From Skermania sp. ID1734 (GTDB taxonomy: Bacteria > Actinomycetota > Actinomycetes > Mycobacteriales > Mycobacteriaceae), in assembly GCF_007489285.1 (NCBI RefSeq), contig NZ_VLIY01000001.1, positions 310,001 to 374,000 of the forward strand: 64,000 nt of DNA, in the 5' to 3' direction. The notes under the pieces were generated by a model. It ran no database searches, was not told the origin of the DNA, and was given only the letters and a program-made list of their open reading frames with translations. Below are positions 1 to 8,917 of this stretch, one piece after another (the first letter of the stretch is position 1; every line of letters begins with the position of its first letter). Made by a program: the position numbers and the translations under genes.

Positions 1-762
1 CTGATCATCGACAACACGGTCGCGACGCCATACCTCGTGCAGCCGCTCGCGCACGGGGCGGACATCGTTGTGCATTCGGCGACCAAATACCTCGGCGGCC
101 ACGGCACGGCCATCGCCGGAGTGATAGTCGACGGCGGCACGTTCGACTGGACCGTCACCGACGCCGACGGCAAGCCTCGGTTCCCGGGCTTCACCGAACC
201 TGATCCGAGCTATCACGGCGTGGTCTACGCAGACCTCGGCGCCCCGGCATACGCGCTGAAGGCCCGCGTGCAGTTGCTGCGCGACCTGGGTTCGGCGATC
301 TCGCCGTTCAACGCGTTCCTCATCAGCCAGGGGCTCGAGACCTTGAGCCTGCGTGTGGAACGGCACGTGCAGAACGCACAAGCCGTCGCCGAGTTTGTGC
401 AATCGCAGCCCCAGGTGACGTCCGTCGCCTACCCGGGCCTGCCGTCCTCGCCCTGGTACGAGCGCGCGCGTCAACTTGCCCCCAAGGGCGCCGGTGCGTT
501 GGTGACGTTCGAACTGCAGGGCGGCGTGGACGCGGGCAAGCGCTTCGTCGATGCGCTGAGCCTGCATAGTCACGTCGCTAACATCGGTGATGTGCGATCC
601 CTGGTTATCCACCCTGCGTCGACCACGCATTCGCAGCTGACTCCCGAGGAGCAACTGGCCGCGGGCGTCACCCCCGGTCTGGTCCGGCTCGCGGTTGGTA
701 TCGAAGGGATTGAGGACATCATCGCCGACCTGCGACGCGGTTTCGAAGCGGCGGCGTCTTGA
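1..762 (+). CDS. metY: O-acetylhomoserine sulfhydrylase (C-terminal part; cut by window start)
   Basis: This is the C-terminal 253 residues of a Cys/Met-metabolism PLP enzyme; the first codon lies outside the window. The fragment opens with the LIIDNT stretch and the PLP-binding lysine follows in [11 protein letters not shown] (K29 of the fragment), typical of the family. Such enzymes make homocysteine from O-acetylhomoserine and sulfide in the cytosol. The stop codon overlaps the TTG start of the homoserine O-acetyltransferase gene by four bases (TTGA), so substrate-making and substrate-using enzymes are translationally coupled, as in M. tuberculosis metC-metA. No upstream regulation can be seen. 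Confidence 0.93.
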   Translation: MIIDNTVATPYLVQPLAHGADIVVHSATKYLGGHGTAIAGVIVDGGTFDWTVTDADGKPRFPGFTEPDPSYHGVVYADLGAPAYALKARVQLLRDLGSAISPFNAFLISQGLETLSLRVERHVQNAQAVAEFVQSQPQVTSVAYPGLPSSPWYERARQLAPKGAGALVTFELQGGVDAGKRFVDALSLHSHVANIGDVRSLVIHPASTTHSQLTPEEQLAAGVTPGLVRLAVGIEGIEDIIADLRRGFEAAAS

Positions 763-1934
763 CTCTGCGAGCAAAGTTGGACGGGCCTTCGTCGGCGCTG
801 AATGCGACGAAGGCCCGTCCGCTTGCCGAATTACCGCCTGCTGACGGCACTCTCGTCATCGTGCCGATCGGTGACGTACTGCTCGAGAGCGGCGCAGTAA
901 TTCCGGATGTCGAACTCGCCGTACAGCGGTGGGGCCAGCTGTCGCCGAACGCCGACAACGTGGTGCTCGTTGAGCATGCGCTGACCGGCGATTCGCACGT
1001 CATCGGACCGGCGGATCACATTCATCCACTCCCCGGCTGGTGGTCGGGCATGGTCGGTCCGGGGGCACCCGTGGACACCGGCGAATGGTGCGTCATCGCG
1101 ACCAATGTTCTGGGCGGATGCATGGGCTCGACGGGCCCAGCATCGTTGGCAGCCGACGGCAGGGCGTGGGGCTCGCGGTTCCCGGAGATTTCCATCCGCG
1201 ACCAGGTCACCGCCGAACGACAACTCCTCGATCGGTTCGGCATCCATCGGATCGCGTCGGTCACCGGCGGCTCGATGGGCGGAATGCGCGCGCTCGAATG
1301 GATGGTCAGCTATCCAGATCAGGTGGCGTCAGCATTGATCCTGGCCGTGGGCGCACGCGCGACCGCAGACCAGATCGGCACCCAAACAACGCAGATTGCC
1401 GCCATTGCCGCAGATCCCGATTGGCAGGGTGGCGACTATTACGGCACTGGTCGCGCGCCGCTGACAGGAATGGGCATCGCCCGGCGGATAGCACACCTGA
1501 CCTACCGCACCGAATTTGAACTCGACCATCGCTTTGCCAATTCCGCTCAAGACGGTGAAGAACCGTGGGATGGCGGTCGGTATGCCGTGCAGAGTTACCT
1601 CGAGCATCAAGCCGACAAACTCTGCTCGCGGTTCGATCCGGGTACCTACGTGCTGCTCAGCGAGGCGATGAACCGCCACGACGTGGGACGCGGCCGTGGC
1701 GGTGTGGCGGCGGCGCTCGCCTCCACCCCGGTGCGCTGTGTCGTCGGCGGAGTCGACTCGGATCGGTTGTATCCACTGCGCACGCAGCAAGAACTGGCTG
1801 ACGGCCTGCCCGGATGCGCGGGGCTAGAAGTAGTGCACTCCAAGGACGGCCACGACGGTTTCCTGACCGAGGCAGACGCGGTAGCGCGGTTGCTGAAGGA
1901 AACCATGGATCTCGCTCGGCTCGCGCGCGACTGA
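759..1934 (+). CDS. metX: Homoserine O-acetyltransferase
   Basis: A 391-residue alpha/beta-hydrolase-fold acyltransferase that acetylates homoserine with acetyl-CoA, the first committed step of methionine synthesis. The nucleophile elbow GGSMGG carries Ser172; the Asp (in [10 protein letters not shown]) and His (in KDGHDGF, near residue 365) of the triad lie near the C-terminus. The early [12 protein letters not shown] segment is characteristic of MetX. The start is TTG overlapping the metY stop; this gives a normal family length, though a start slightly downstream cannot be excluded. It forms a two-gene unit with metY. Confidence 0.95.
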   Translation: MTLRAKLDGPSSALNATKARPLAELPPADGTLVIVPIGDVLLESGAVIPDVELAVQRWGQLSPNADNVVLVEHALTGDSHVIGPADHIHPLPGWWSGMVGPGAPVDTGEWCVIATNVLGGCMGSTGPASLAADGRAWGSRFPEISIRDQVTAERQLLDRFGIHRIASVTGGSMGGMRALEWMVSYPDQVASALILAVGARATADQIGTQTTQIAAIAADPDWQGGDYYGTGRAPLTGMGIARRIAHLTYRTEFELDHRFANSAQDGEEPWDGGRYAVQSYLEHQADKLCSRFDPGTYVLLSEAMNRHDVGRGRGGVAAALASTPVRCVVGGVDSDRLYPLRTQQELADGLPGCAGLEVVHSKDGHDGFLTEADAVARLLKETMDLARLARD

Positions 1935-2022
1935 GGCGAAAAACTGAGACACACGTGCGCCACCGATTTGCGCTTTTCCACGTAGCGGCAAAAAGCGGTG
2001 CAGTCGGTGGAACAATCAGCCC

Positions 2023-2196
2023 GTGGAACGATCGGCCGGTGTCATCCTGACCTTGCCCCGCGAGCTTCGCGAGGTCCTGCTACTTCGCCTGGTCGTCGGG
2101 TTCTCTGTAGAGGATGCAGCCGGCGCGCTCGGGGTCAGTCACGGTGCGGTGCGAGTACGGCAACATCGCGCATTGGCGCGGCTCAAGGAGCGATAG
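2023..2196 (+). CDS. Orphan sigma-70 region 4-like mini-protein (57 aa)
   Basis: A 57-codon frame starting GTG at 2023 and ending TAG. The translation contains LPRELREVLLLRLVVGFSVE followed by DAAGALGVSHGAVRVRQHRALARLK, which reads as the helix-turn-helix of ECF sigma region 4 (compare the matching segment of SigD in this window). There is no region 2: only 88 bp separate it from metX and no in-frame upstream start exists. A GGTGGAA sequence about ten bases upstream could be a weak ribosome site. It is either a remnant of a truncated sigma factor or a stand-alone region-4 protein; the sequence does not decide. Confidence 0.55.
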   Translation: MERSAGVILTLPRELREVLLLRLVVGFSVEDAAGALGVSHGAVRVRQHRALARLKER

Positions 2197-2205
2197 CCTC
2201 CGGCC

Positions 2206-2511
2206 TTAACCGGTGCCTAATGGGTCGATAGAGGCGGCCAGCCACACGATTGCCGCGCCGACCGCAAACATCGCGGCCACATCGAACCGCTTACCGCGCA
2301 CTGCGAGCAGACCAACCTGAGCTGTCGGGAGCAGTAGCCGGAAGAAACCACCGACAAGCGCGGCACTGCCGAAGACGATCGCCCCTCGCCGCCAACGGTC
2401 GGACAGGACGAATATCAGTGCCACGAGGATGATCGCGAGCACCGTCGCCATCGGCAGATGGCACCGGATGGAGCGGATCAGGCCACCGGTCCTCGGCGCC
2501 CGATTACGCAC
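2206..2511 (-). CDS. DUF3017 membrane protein
   Basis: A 101-residue protein beginning GTG inside the last codons of folD (8-base overlap GTGCGTAA), so it is translationally coupled to folD. Three hydrophobic segments can be seen (around [30 protein letters not shown] and [16 protein letters not shown]), indicating a small inner-membrane protein. Position and pattern match Rv3355c, the DUF3017 gene directly downstream of folD in mycobacteria. A longer frame reaching back to 2628 runs through folD in another frame and was discounted. The function of the family is not known. Confidence 0.8.
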   Translation of the reverse strand: MRNRAPRTGGLIRSIRCHLPMATVLAIILVALIFVLSDRWRRGAIVFGSAALVGGFFRLLLPTAQVGLLAVRGKRFDVAAMFAVGAAIVWLAASIDPLGTG

Positions 2512-3391
2512 CGCCACGAGCCGACAACTGCTCAGCGCGTTCGACGACATTGGCCAACAAGAACGCACGGGTGAGTGGACCGACCCCGCCCGGGTTGGGT
2601 GAGAGGTAGCCGGCGACCGAACCGACATCAGGGGCTAGATCTCCCACTCGCCCGTCCGGTCCACGAGCAGCGCCGACATCGACGACGGCGGCGCCAGGCC
2701 GGATCATGTCCGCGGTGATCAAACCCGGCGCACCAGCGGCGGCAATGACGATGTCGGCTTCCCGGAGATGACCTGCAAGGTCACGAGTTCCGGTGTGGCA
2801 CAACGTCACTGTGGCATTCTCACTGCGCCGAGTGAGCATGAGACCGAGCGGGCGGCCCACGGTGACGCCACGGCCGACGATGACAACGTTGGCCCCTGCG
2901 ATCGGCACATCGTATTTGCGCAAGAGATGAATCACGCCGCGCGGCGTGCACGGCAGCGCGCCCGGCTGGCCGAGGACAAGGCGGCCGAGGTTGATCGGGT
3001 GTAGACCGTCGGCGTCCTTCGTCGGGTCGACGCGTTCCAGCACGGCGTTCTCATCGAGGTGCTTCGGCAACGGAAGTTGCACGATGTAACCGGTGCAGGC
3101 CGGGTCGGCGTTCAACTCGTCGATGACTGCATCGAGTTCAGCTTGGCTGACATCGGCCGGGAGGTCGCGGCGGATGGAATTGATGCCAACCTTGGCGCAG
3201 TCGCTGTGCTTCAGGCGGACGTACGTTGCCGAACCCGGGTCCTCACCGACGAGCACGGTGCCCAGTCCCGGGACGATACCGCGCTCGCGCAACGCCTGCA
3301 CTCGAGTGGTCAGGTCGGCGAAGATCTCGTCGCGGGTGGCCTTGCCGTCGAGAACGGTTGCTGTCTGCGTCGTGCTCGAATCGATCACCAC
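2504..3391 (-). CDS. folD: Bifunctional methylene-THF dehydrogenase / methenyl-THF cyclohydrolase
   Basis: About 295 residues. It interconverts 5,10-methylene-THF and 10-formyl-THF with NADP in the cytosol. The catalytic-lysine region [14 protein letters not shown], the DGLHPINLG and PCTPRGV substrate motifs, the dinucleotide-binding [13 protein letters not shown] and the C-terminal [15 protein letters not shown] signature are all present. The start is one of two adjacent GTG codons (3391 or 3388); the open frame continues to 3448 but would then run into mfpA. The gene is followed by the overlapping DUF3017 gene and preceded by mfpA on the same strand. Confidence 0.95.
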   Translation of the reverse strand: MVIDSSTTQTATVLDGKATRDEIFADLTTRVQALRERGIVPGLGTVLVGEDPGSATYVRLKHSDCAKVGINSIRRDLPADVSQAELDAVIDELNADPACTGYIVQLPLPKHLDENAVLERVDPTKDADGLHPINLGRLVLGQPGALPCTPRGVIHLLRKYDVPIAGANVVIVGRGVTVGRPLGLMLTRRSENATVTLCHTGTRDLAGHLREADIVIAAAGAPGLITADMIRPGAAVVDVGAARGPDGRVGDLAPDVGSVAGYLSPNPGGVGPLTRAFLLANVVERAEQLSARGGA

Positions 3392-3413
3392 GCCATTGTT
3401 CCAGACGGGTTTG

Positions 3414-4022
3414 CTACGGCTCGACAACCAGCCCCGTCGCACGGGCAAACTCGACGGCTTGACTGATTTCGATACGCGCTTTACGGACTTTGGCGCTGCT
3501 CCACAATTCCGGATCGATGAGTGCGCCGCGCAAGTCCGCGCCGGTGAGGTTTAGCTGAGATGTGCGGGCACCGCGGAGATCCGCGCCGTTGAGTTGGGCG
3601 CCGGTGAGATCGGCGTGCACGAGGTTGGCTTCACGAAGACGACAGCCGGAGAGGTCGACGTTACGCAAGTCCGCCTTGCCGAGGGTGGTCAAAGTGAAAT
3701 CGACGTCATCGAAAGTTATTGGGCGCAGCCGGCAATTCTCGAACGTCGAGCCAAGTAAGGACGACGCTCGAAAAGTGCTGTGCCAGAGTGTTGTTCTGAC
3801 GAACGTGCATGAACGAAACGCCGTGGCATTGTGGTTGGATTCGCTGAGGTCCGTGCCAGTGAAGTCGCAGCGGGTGAAGATCACTCGGTCGGTGCGCAGG
3901 CCGCTGAGGTCGGCGTCGCGGAAGGTGCAGTCGGTGTAGGAGCGGGCGGTCCAGTGGTCGCGGGCATAGACCGTGTCGGAGAAGTCTTCGCCGGTGATCT
4001 CTTCTGCCGACTCTTCGCTCAT
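3414..4022 (-). CDS. mfpA: MfpA-like pentapeptide repeat protein
   Basis: A 202-residue protein built almost entirely of pentapeptide repeats (for example [20 protein letters not shown]). Segments such as TTLWHSTF and [16 protein letters not shown] are very close, from memory, to M. tuberculosis MfpA (Rv3361c), including the C-terminal PELW...[10 protein letters not shown] region. MfpA folds into a right-handed quadrilateral helix that mimics B-DNA, binds DNA gyrase and lowers fluoroquinolone sensitivity. It is about 20 residues longer at the N-terminus than I recall for Rv3361c (acidic [14 protein letters not shown]). It lies directly upstream of folD; the Roadblock/GTPase mfp conservon genes are not next to it here. 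Confidence 0.88.
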   Translation of the reverse strand: MSEESAEEITGEDFSDTVYARDHWTARSYTDCTFRDADLSGLRTDRVIFTRCDFTGTDLSESNHNATAFRSCTFVRTTLWHSTFRASSLLGSTFENCRLRPITFDDVDFTLTTLGKADLRNVDLSGCRLREANLVHADLTGAQLNGADLRGARTSQLNLTGADLRGALIDPELWSSAKVRKARIEISQAVEFARATGLVVEP

Positions 4023-4156
4023 GGGCTGGTCTGTCCTTGCTTGCTCGTGGGGCCACTAACCAATCCGTTGGTAATGTCTTCCCAAAGACGATCTTGTCGG
4101 TTAATGTCCGATTCCGTCGATAGTGACGGTAACCAGTTATCTCATGGGGGGCACAA

Positions 4157-4801
4157 GTGCGCCGTGCGCGAAAGTCGATTCGGCGAGCCGGGTTCATCGC
4201 TGCGGGGATTGCGGCGGCCGGCGTCGCGGGCGGTGGAGTGGCCTCGGCGGATGTTCCAGCGGGATTTCCGTTCGGCGGGACCTCGCCGTTCACAAGCGGA
4301 TTCCCGTTTCCGACCGCTACGACACCCATGACGGCACTGTTCCCGCCGACGGTTGGAACTAGTTTCCCATTCGGCGGACCCGCTCCCTTCGGCCCCGGAG
4401 TGCCGTTCGCGTACTCGTCGCCTTTTGTCGACAACTTAATGAGCAAGCTTGGGGTCGTTCCCCCTCCGTTTCCATTCTTAGGACTCGGTACGGGAGCGCG
4501 CACTTACCCTATGCTCGCTGATGCGTCGCCGAATGCAGCACAGCTTGGGAGCGTGGTGATCAATAATTCCCCGACCGAGCCCGGTGGCGTAGTCGGAACG
4601 TACAAGTTCGATTCTGGTGCGACTGGAAGGCTTATCGCGTTGCAGGCAACCGATGCGTGGGGTTACGCGAAGCCTGGTACTTATGTGACCGACCTGACGA
4701 CATTCCAGCCGGGCGACTCGGGCATCGGTGCACCAAACTGCACTCGGCCAGAATTTAGCTTGATCGATAGCAAGCCGACTTGGACAACTGTCTGTACCTA
4801 A
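4157..4801 (+). CDS. Secreted FPFG-repeat protein of unknown function
   Basis: A 214-residue protein starting GTG behind a strong GGGGGG ribosome site. The N-terminus has a basic region with R9-R10, a hydrophobic core (AGFIAAGIAAAGVAGGGV) and an ASA|D signal cleavage site near residue 31, so it should be exported. Residues 34-112 are Pro/Phe/Gly rich with recurring GFPFGG, SGFPFP, SFPFGG and PFPFLG motifs. A compact C-terminal part (about 115-214) carries two cysteines (C195, C213) that could form a disulfide. I do not recognise the family. It is divergent from mfpA across a 134-bp gap and precedes trmL. Translation seems secure; the role is unknown. Confidence 0.75.
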   Translation: MRRARKSIRRAGFIAAGIAAAGVAGGGVASADVPAGFPFGGTSPFTSGFPFPTATTPMTALFPPTVGTSFPFGGPAPFGPGVPFAYSSPFVDNLMSKLGVVPPPFPFLGLGTGARTYPMLADASPNAAQLGSVVINNSPTEPGGVVGTYKFDSGATGRLIALQATDAWGYAKPGTYVTDLTTFQPGDSGIGAPNCTRPEFSLIDSKPTWTTVCT

Positions 4802-4943
4802 GCATGTAGTTGATTGGATTATCCGACAGAACGGGTCGCCACGCTTACGACGCTCGCATCCGGCGAACACCAGTTTTTCACCCGGTCGCAGACGTATAGC
4901 GACTGCCGTGACGTTCACGATTTCAGCCTGGTTGACTTGACCC

Positions 4944-5408
4944 GTGTTTCGCATTCTGTTCCACCAACCCTGCATCCCGCCGAACACTGGCAACGCGATC
5001 CGGCTGTCCGCGGCGACCGGCGCCGAGCTGCACCTCGTTCGGCCTCTCGGATTCGACTTGTCGGAGCCCAAGCTGCGGCGGGCGGGTTTGGATTACCACG
5101 ACCTGGCATCGGTGACTGTGCACGACGACTTGGACGCGGCGTGGCAGGCACTAACTCCTGCACGAGTTTTCGCATTCACGGCGCACACCACCAAGTCGTA
5201 TGCGGCGATCGACTACGAACCGGGCGATGTGCTGCTGTTCGGTCCCGAACCGACCGGACTGTCCGCGGAGGTGCTCGCCGACCCCCACGTCACTGCGCAA
5301 TTACGCATTCCGATGCTCGCCGGCCGGCGCTCACTCAATCTTGCCAACGCGGCATCGATCGCGGTGTACGAGGCGTGGCGGCAACACAACTTTCGCGGCG
5401 CGGTCTGA
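4944..5408 (+). CDS. trmL: tRNA (cytidine/uridine-34 2'-O)-methyltransferase, SpoU family
   Basis: A 154-residue SPOUT methylase. The N-terminal PPNTGNAIRLSA, the central LLFGPEPTGL and the C-terminal RRSLNLANAASIAVYEAWRQ are the three SpoU/TrmL motifs that form the trefoil-knot SAM site. Members methylate the wobble ribose of tRNA-Leu isoacceptors. The start is GTG. The same gene (Rv3366, spoU) lies just upstream of the dnaE2 region in M. tuberculosis, supporting orthology. The usual motif-2 form is GxExxGL, and here it reads GPEPTGL, still acceptable. It converges on dnaE2 across an 83-bp gap. Confidence 0.9.
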   Translation: MFRILFHQPCIPPNTGNAIRLSAATGAELHLVRPLGFDLSEPKLRRAGLDYHDLASVTVHDDLDAAWQALTPARVFAFTAHTTKSYAAIDYEPGDVLLFGPEPTGLSAEVLADPHVTAQLRIPMLAGRRSLNLANAASIAVYEAWRQHNFRGAV

Positions 5409-5491
5409 ACCGATCGCACCGCGTGACCAATCTTGGTGCATTCGAGCGGAATTCCGCATCCACCGGCACAGAATGGACACGGGGTGCACCG

Positions 5492-8400
5492 TCAACGGAA
5501 GTCCCGAGACTTGTGATTTACTCGTAAATCCATGCGCTGCAATCGGTCTGCTACCACCGTCACCGCGCCTTCGGCATTCTGCACCTTGCCGCGGATCAAT
5601 AGCGCGGGGGCGGTCTGCGCCAACTTGCGATAACGCGTCCACAACCCGACCGAACACACCACGTTGACCATGCCGGTCTCGTCTTCGAGGTTGATGAACG
5701 TGACCCCCGCCGCGGTCGCCGGCCGCTGCCGATGGGTCACCGCTCCCCCCACAAGCACTCTGCTGCCATCCGGCAAGCTCAGCAGTCGAGATGCGGGCAC
5801 CACACCCAACGCGTCGAGTTGTGGGCGTAGGAACTGCGTCGGATAGCTGCCCGGCGAAATTCCTGTCGACCACACATCAGCCACCGCGAGTTCGATATCG
5901 CTCATGCCTGGTAGCGCAGGGGCCCTCGTGGCTGCACCAAGACCGGGCAATTTGTTGGGCCGCTCCCCCGCGGCCGCACCGGCCGCCCACAGCGCCTCGC
6001 GCCGATTGATCCCGAGGCTGCTGAGCGCACCCGCTGTCGCCAGCGACTCTGCCTGCGACACACTGAGTTCGACTCGACCGGTGAGGTCGAGAAACGAGGA
6101 ATACGGCCCATACTCTGCCCGTGCAGCCACGATCCGCTCCGCCAACTCGGTTCCAATATGGCGGATCGCGGCAAGCCCGAGTCGAACCTCGGTGCCCTGC
6201 CGTTCGAGTGTCGCGTGCGCGAGACTGGCATTGATGTCCGGACCATGCACGGCGACGCCATGACGTCGGGCATCGGCGACCAGCGACTGGGGCGAATAGA
6301 AGCCCATCGGTTGCGCACGCAGTAGACCGGCGCAAAACGCCGCCGGATGATGCAGCTTGAACCAGGACGAGTAGAAGACCAGCGAGGCAAAGCTTTGTGA
6401 ATGACTCTCCGGGAAACCGAAATTCGCAAATGCATAGATCTTCTCGTAGATGTGGTCGGCCACCTCGCCGGTAATGCCGTGCAGCCGTTCCATGCCCGCG
6501 TAGAGGCGGTCCTTGAGTCGCTCCATCCGTTCTGGAGACCGCTTGGAGCCCATCGCGCGTCGCAACTGATCGGCCTCTGCCGCGGTGAAACCGGCAACAT
6601 CGATGGCCATCTGCATGAGCTGCTCCTGAAACAGCGGAACCCCGAGGGTGCGGCCCAGCGAATTCTTCAGTGACGGGTGCTCGAAAGTGGCCTCCTCCTG
6701 CTCATTTCGCCGCCGAATGTAGGGATGTACCGAGCCACCCTGAATAGGACCGGGACGAATGAGCGCGACTTCGACCACGAGGTCGTAGAACGTACGTGGT
6801 TTCAGCCTCGGCAACGTAGCCATCTGAGCGCGCGACTCCACTTGGAAAACACCCACCGAATCCGCGCGCTGGAGCATCTCGTACACCGCCGGTTCGGCCA
6901 GATCCAACTTCGCCAAATCGACCTCGATGCCCTTGTGTTCGGCGACCAGGTCGATCATGTAGTGCAGCGCGGAGAGCATGCCGAGTCCGAGCAGATCGAA
7001 CTTGACCAAACCGGTTGCTGCACAGTCATCCTTGTCCCATTGCAGGACCGTCCGATTGGCCATTCGAGCCCACTCGACCGGGCACACATCGGCGATCGGG
7101 CGGTCGCAAATCACCATGCCACCGGAGTGGATGCCCAAGTGCCGGGGAAAGTTCTCGATCTGTTGAGCAAGATCGAGAACAGCTTGCGGGATATCGGTTC
7201 CGGTCTCCCTTGCCACTCCGGTCCAGCGGCTGACCTGCTTGCTCCAAGCGTCCTGCTGGCCTTGCGAAAAGCCCAGCGCCCGAGCTACATCGCGGACCGC
7301 GGACTTACCGCGATAGGTGATCACGTTGGCTACCTGCGCCGCATATTCACGTCCATATTTGTTGTACACAAACTGGATCGCTTCCTCGCGTCGATCGGAT
7401 TCGATATCGACGTCGATGTCGGGTGGTCCGTCGCGTTCTGGTGCGAGGAACCGCTCGAACAGCAAGCCATTGCGTACCGGGTCGACATTGGTGATGCCGA
7501 TGGCGTAGCAGACCGCCGAGTTGGCCGCCGAACCGCGCCCTTGGGCAAGAATATTGCTTCGCTTGCAGAACGACACGATGTCGTGCACCACCAGGAAGTA
7601 CCCCGGAAATTTCATCTGCGCAATGATTTTCAGTTCATGCTCGAGTTGCTGATACGCCTGCGGATTGGACTCGGGCGGTCCATACCGCTCGTGAGCGCTT
7701 GTGTAGGTCAACTCCCGCAACCAACTGTCCTCGGTGTGACCTTCAGGGACGTCGAACGGCGGCAATTGCGGCGCTATCAGCTTGAGGTCGAACGCACATT
7801 CACGAGCAAGTTCGGCCGCATTGGACACCGCCTCCGGATACTGCGCGAACAAATCGGCCATCTCGGCACCGGAACGCAGGTGCGCTCCCCCACAAGGCGC
7901 GAGCCAGCCAGCAGCCTCGTCCAGACTCTTCCGGGCCCGGATGGCCGCCATGACCATAGCCAGCCGACGCTGTTCGGGCGTAGCGAAATGAGCACCCGTG
8001 GTGGCGACCACAGGCAATCCGAAACGACCCGCCAATGCAGACAACTGGGCATTGCGCTCGCCGTCTTCGGCCACCCCGTGATAGGTGAGCTCCACTGCGA
8101 CCCGATCTGTGCCGAAGCGATCGATCAAGTCATCCAAGGCCTGTGCGGCAGCATCGATTCCAGCTGTTTCCAGCGCATACCGGACATGGCCTTTGCGGCA
8201 GCCAGTGAGGATCTGCCAGTGCCCACCGGCGGCTTCGGTGAGCTCGTCGAAGTCGTAGCGCGGCCTGCCCTTCTCACCGCCACGCAGGTGCGCTACCGCG
8301 AGCTGACGCGACAACCGGCGATAGCCTTCCTGCCCACGCGCGAGCACGAGCAGATGGCGACCGTCCGGGTCGCTGGCTCCGGCACGTGGCTCGGTCGCAT

Positions 8401-8785
8401 CCAACGACAGCTCCGCCCCGTACACGGTCGGGATGCCGAGTTCCTTGGCCGCCTCGGCGAACCGAACCACGCCGTAGAAACCGTCATGATCGGTGAGCGC
8501 AATGGCCTCCAACCCAAGCCGGACAGCCTCCTCCACGAGTTCCTCGGGATGGCACGCGCCGTCGAGAAAGCTGTACGCCGAATGCGTATGCAGTTCTGCG
8601 TATGGCACTCGCGCCTGGCGAGCTGGGTCAATGTGCCCCGCGCGGTAGGCGCTCCTTTTGCGCGACCAGGCAGGACTGTCACCGCCATCCCCGGGGTACA
8701 TGGCGTCCGGGTTGGTGCGACCCGGTCGGCCCGACAGGACACGCTCCAACTCTGCCCAGGTCGGTGGTCCGTTACTCCAGCCCAT
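5492..8785 (-). CDS. dnaE2: Error-prone DNA polymerase III alpha subunit DnaE2
   Basis: A 1,097-residue C-family polymerase of the DNA damage mutasome. The start is ATG at 8785 behind AGGAGGAGCG; the open frame extends 17 codons further upstream but lacks such a site. An N-terminal PHP domain begins with ELHTHSAYSFLDG (residues about 65-76). The polymerase core has QGRGSAANS (about 415-423) and the catalytic PDIDVD aspartates (455-460). A C-terminal OB-fold segment (AGVTFINLEDETGMVNVV) is present. DnaE2 performs translesion synthesis with ImuA' and ImuB, both encoded 4 kb downstream in this window. A LexA-type box lies just upstream, so SOS induction is expected. Confidence 0.97.
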   Translation of the reverse strand: MGWSNGPPTWAELERVLSGRPGRTNPDAMYPGDGGDSPAWSRKRSAYRAGHIDPARQARVPYAELHTHSAYSFLDGACHPEELVEEAVRLGLEAIALTDHDGFYGVVRFAEAAKELGIPTVYGAELSLDATEPRAGASDPDGRHLLVLARGQEGYRRLSRQLAVAHLRGGEKGRPRYDFDELTEAAGGHWQILTGCRKGHVRYALETAGIDAAAQALDDLIDRFGTDRVAVELTYHGVAEDGERNAQLSALAGRFGLPVVATTGAHFATPEQRRLAMVMAAIRARKSLDEAAGWLAPCGGAHLRSGAEMADLFAQYPEAVSNAAELARECAFDLKLIAPQLPPFDVPEGHTEDSWLRELTYTSAHERYGPPESNPQAYQQLEHELKIIAQMKFPGYFLVVHDIVSFCKRSNILAQGRGSAANSAVCYAIGITNVDPVRNGLLFERFLAPERDGPPDIDVDIESDRREEAIQFVYNKYGREYAAQVANVITYRGKSAVRDVARALGFSQGQQDAWSKQVSRWTGVARETGTDIPQAVLDLAQQIENFPRHLGIHSGGMVICDRPIADVCPVEWARMANRTVLQWDKDDCAATGLVKFDLLGLGMLSALHYMIDLVAEHKGIEVDLAKLDLAEPAVYEMLQRADSVGVFQVESRAQMATLPRLKPRTFYDLVVEVALIRPGPIQGGSVHPYIRRRNEQEEATFEHPSLKNSLGRTLGVPLFQEQLMQMAIDVAGFTAAEADQLRRAMGSKRSPERMERLKDRLYAGMERLHGITGEVADHIYEKIYAFANFGFPESHSQSFASLVFYSSWFKLHHPAAFCAGLLRAQPMGFYSPQSLVADARRHGVAVHGPDINASLAHATLERQGTEVRLGLAAIRHIGTELAERIVAARAEYGPYSSFLDLTGRVELSVSQAESLATAGALSSLGINRREALWAAGAAAGERPNKLPGLGAATRAPALPGMSDIELAVADVWSTGISPGSYPTQFLRPQLDALGVVPASRLLSLPDGSRVLVGGAVTHRQRPATAAGVTFINLEDETGMVNVVCSVGLWTRYRKLAQTAPALLIRGKVQNAEGAVTVVADRLQRMDLRVNHKSRDFR

Positions 8786-8797
8786 CGCTCCTCCTAA

Positions 8798-8813
8798 TCG
8801 AACGTATGTACTA
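8798..8813 (-). promoter_or_regulatory. LexA (SOS) box of dnaE2
   Basis: TCGAAC-GTAT-GTACTA matches the mycobacterial LexA consensus TCGAAC(N4)GTTCGA with a perfect left half and four of six in the right half. It lies 13 bp before the dnaE2 start, overlapping the likely promoter. Confidence 0.75.
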
Positions 8814-8869
8814 ACAGTAGCGCTGGCGTCCGACAAAAACTGTGCGAGCGATCACACTGGGCCAATGAC

Positions 8870-8885
8870 CTTACTTTGGAGTAAG
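8870..8885. promoter_or_regulatory. Perfect inverted repeat upstream of the SDR gene
   Basis: CTTACT-TTGG-AGTAAG is a perfect 6-bp inverted repeat with a 4-bp centre. It ends 32 bp before the SDR start and lies between divergent dnaE2 and the SDR gene. Its shape is that of an operator for a dimeric (for example TetR-family) repressor; no such regulator is next to it, so the protein is unknown. Confidence 0.5.
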
Positions 8886-8917
8886 TTGTGAGCTGTCGCC
8901 ATCACCGAGGAGCCACG

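Noticed and set aside
2206-2628. A 140-codon version of the DUF3017 gene
   Set aside because: The first 39 codons lie in folD in another frame; the GTG at 2511 with 8-base overlap gives the expected protein.
6677-8797. A 706-codon open frame on the plus strand inside dnaE2
   Set aside because: It is exactly antisense to a fully conserved polymerase; GC-rich third positions keep the opposite frame open. No family signature.
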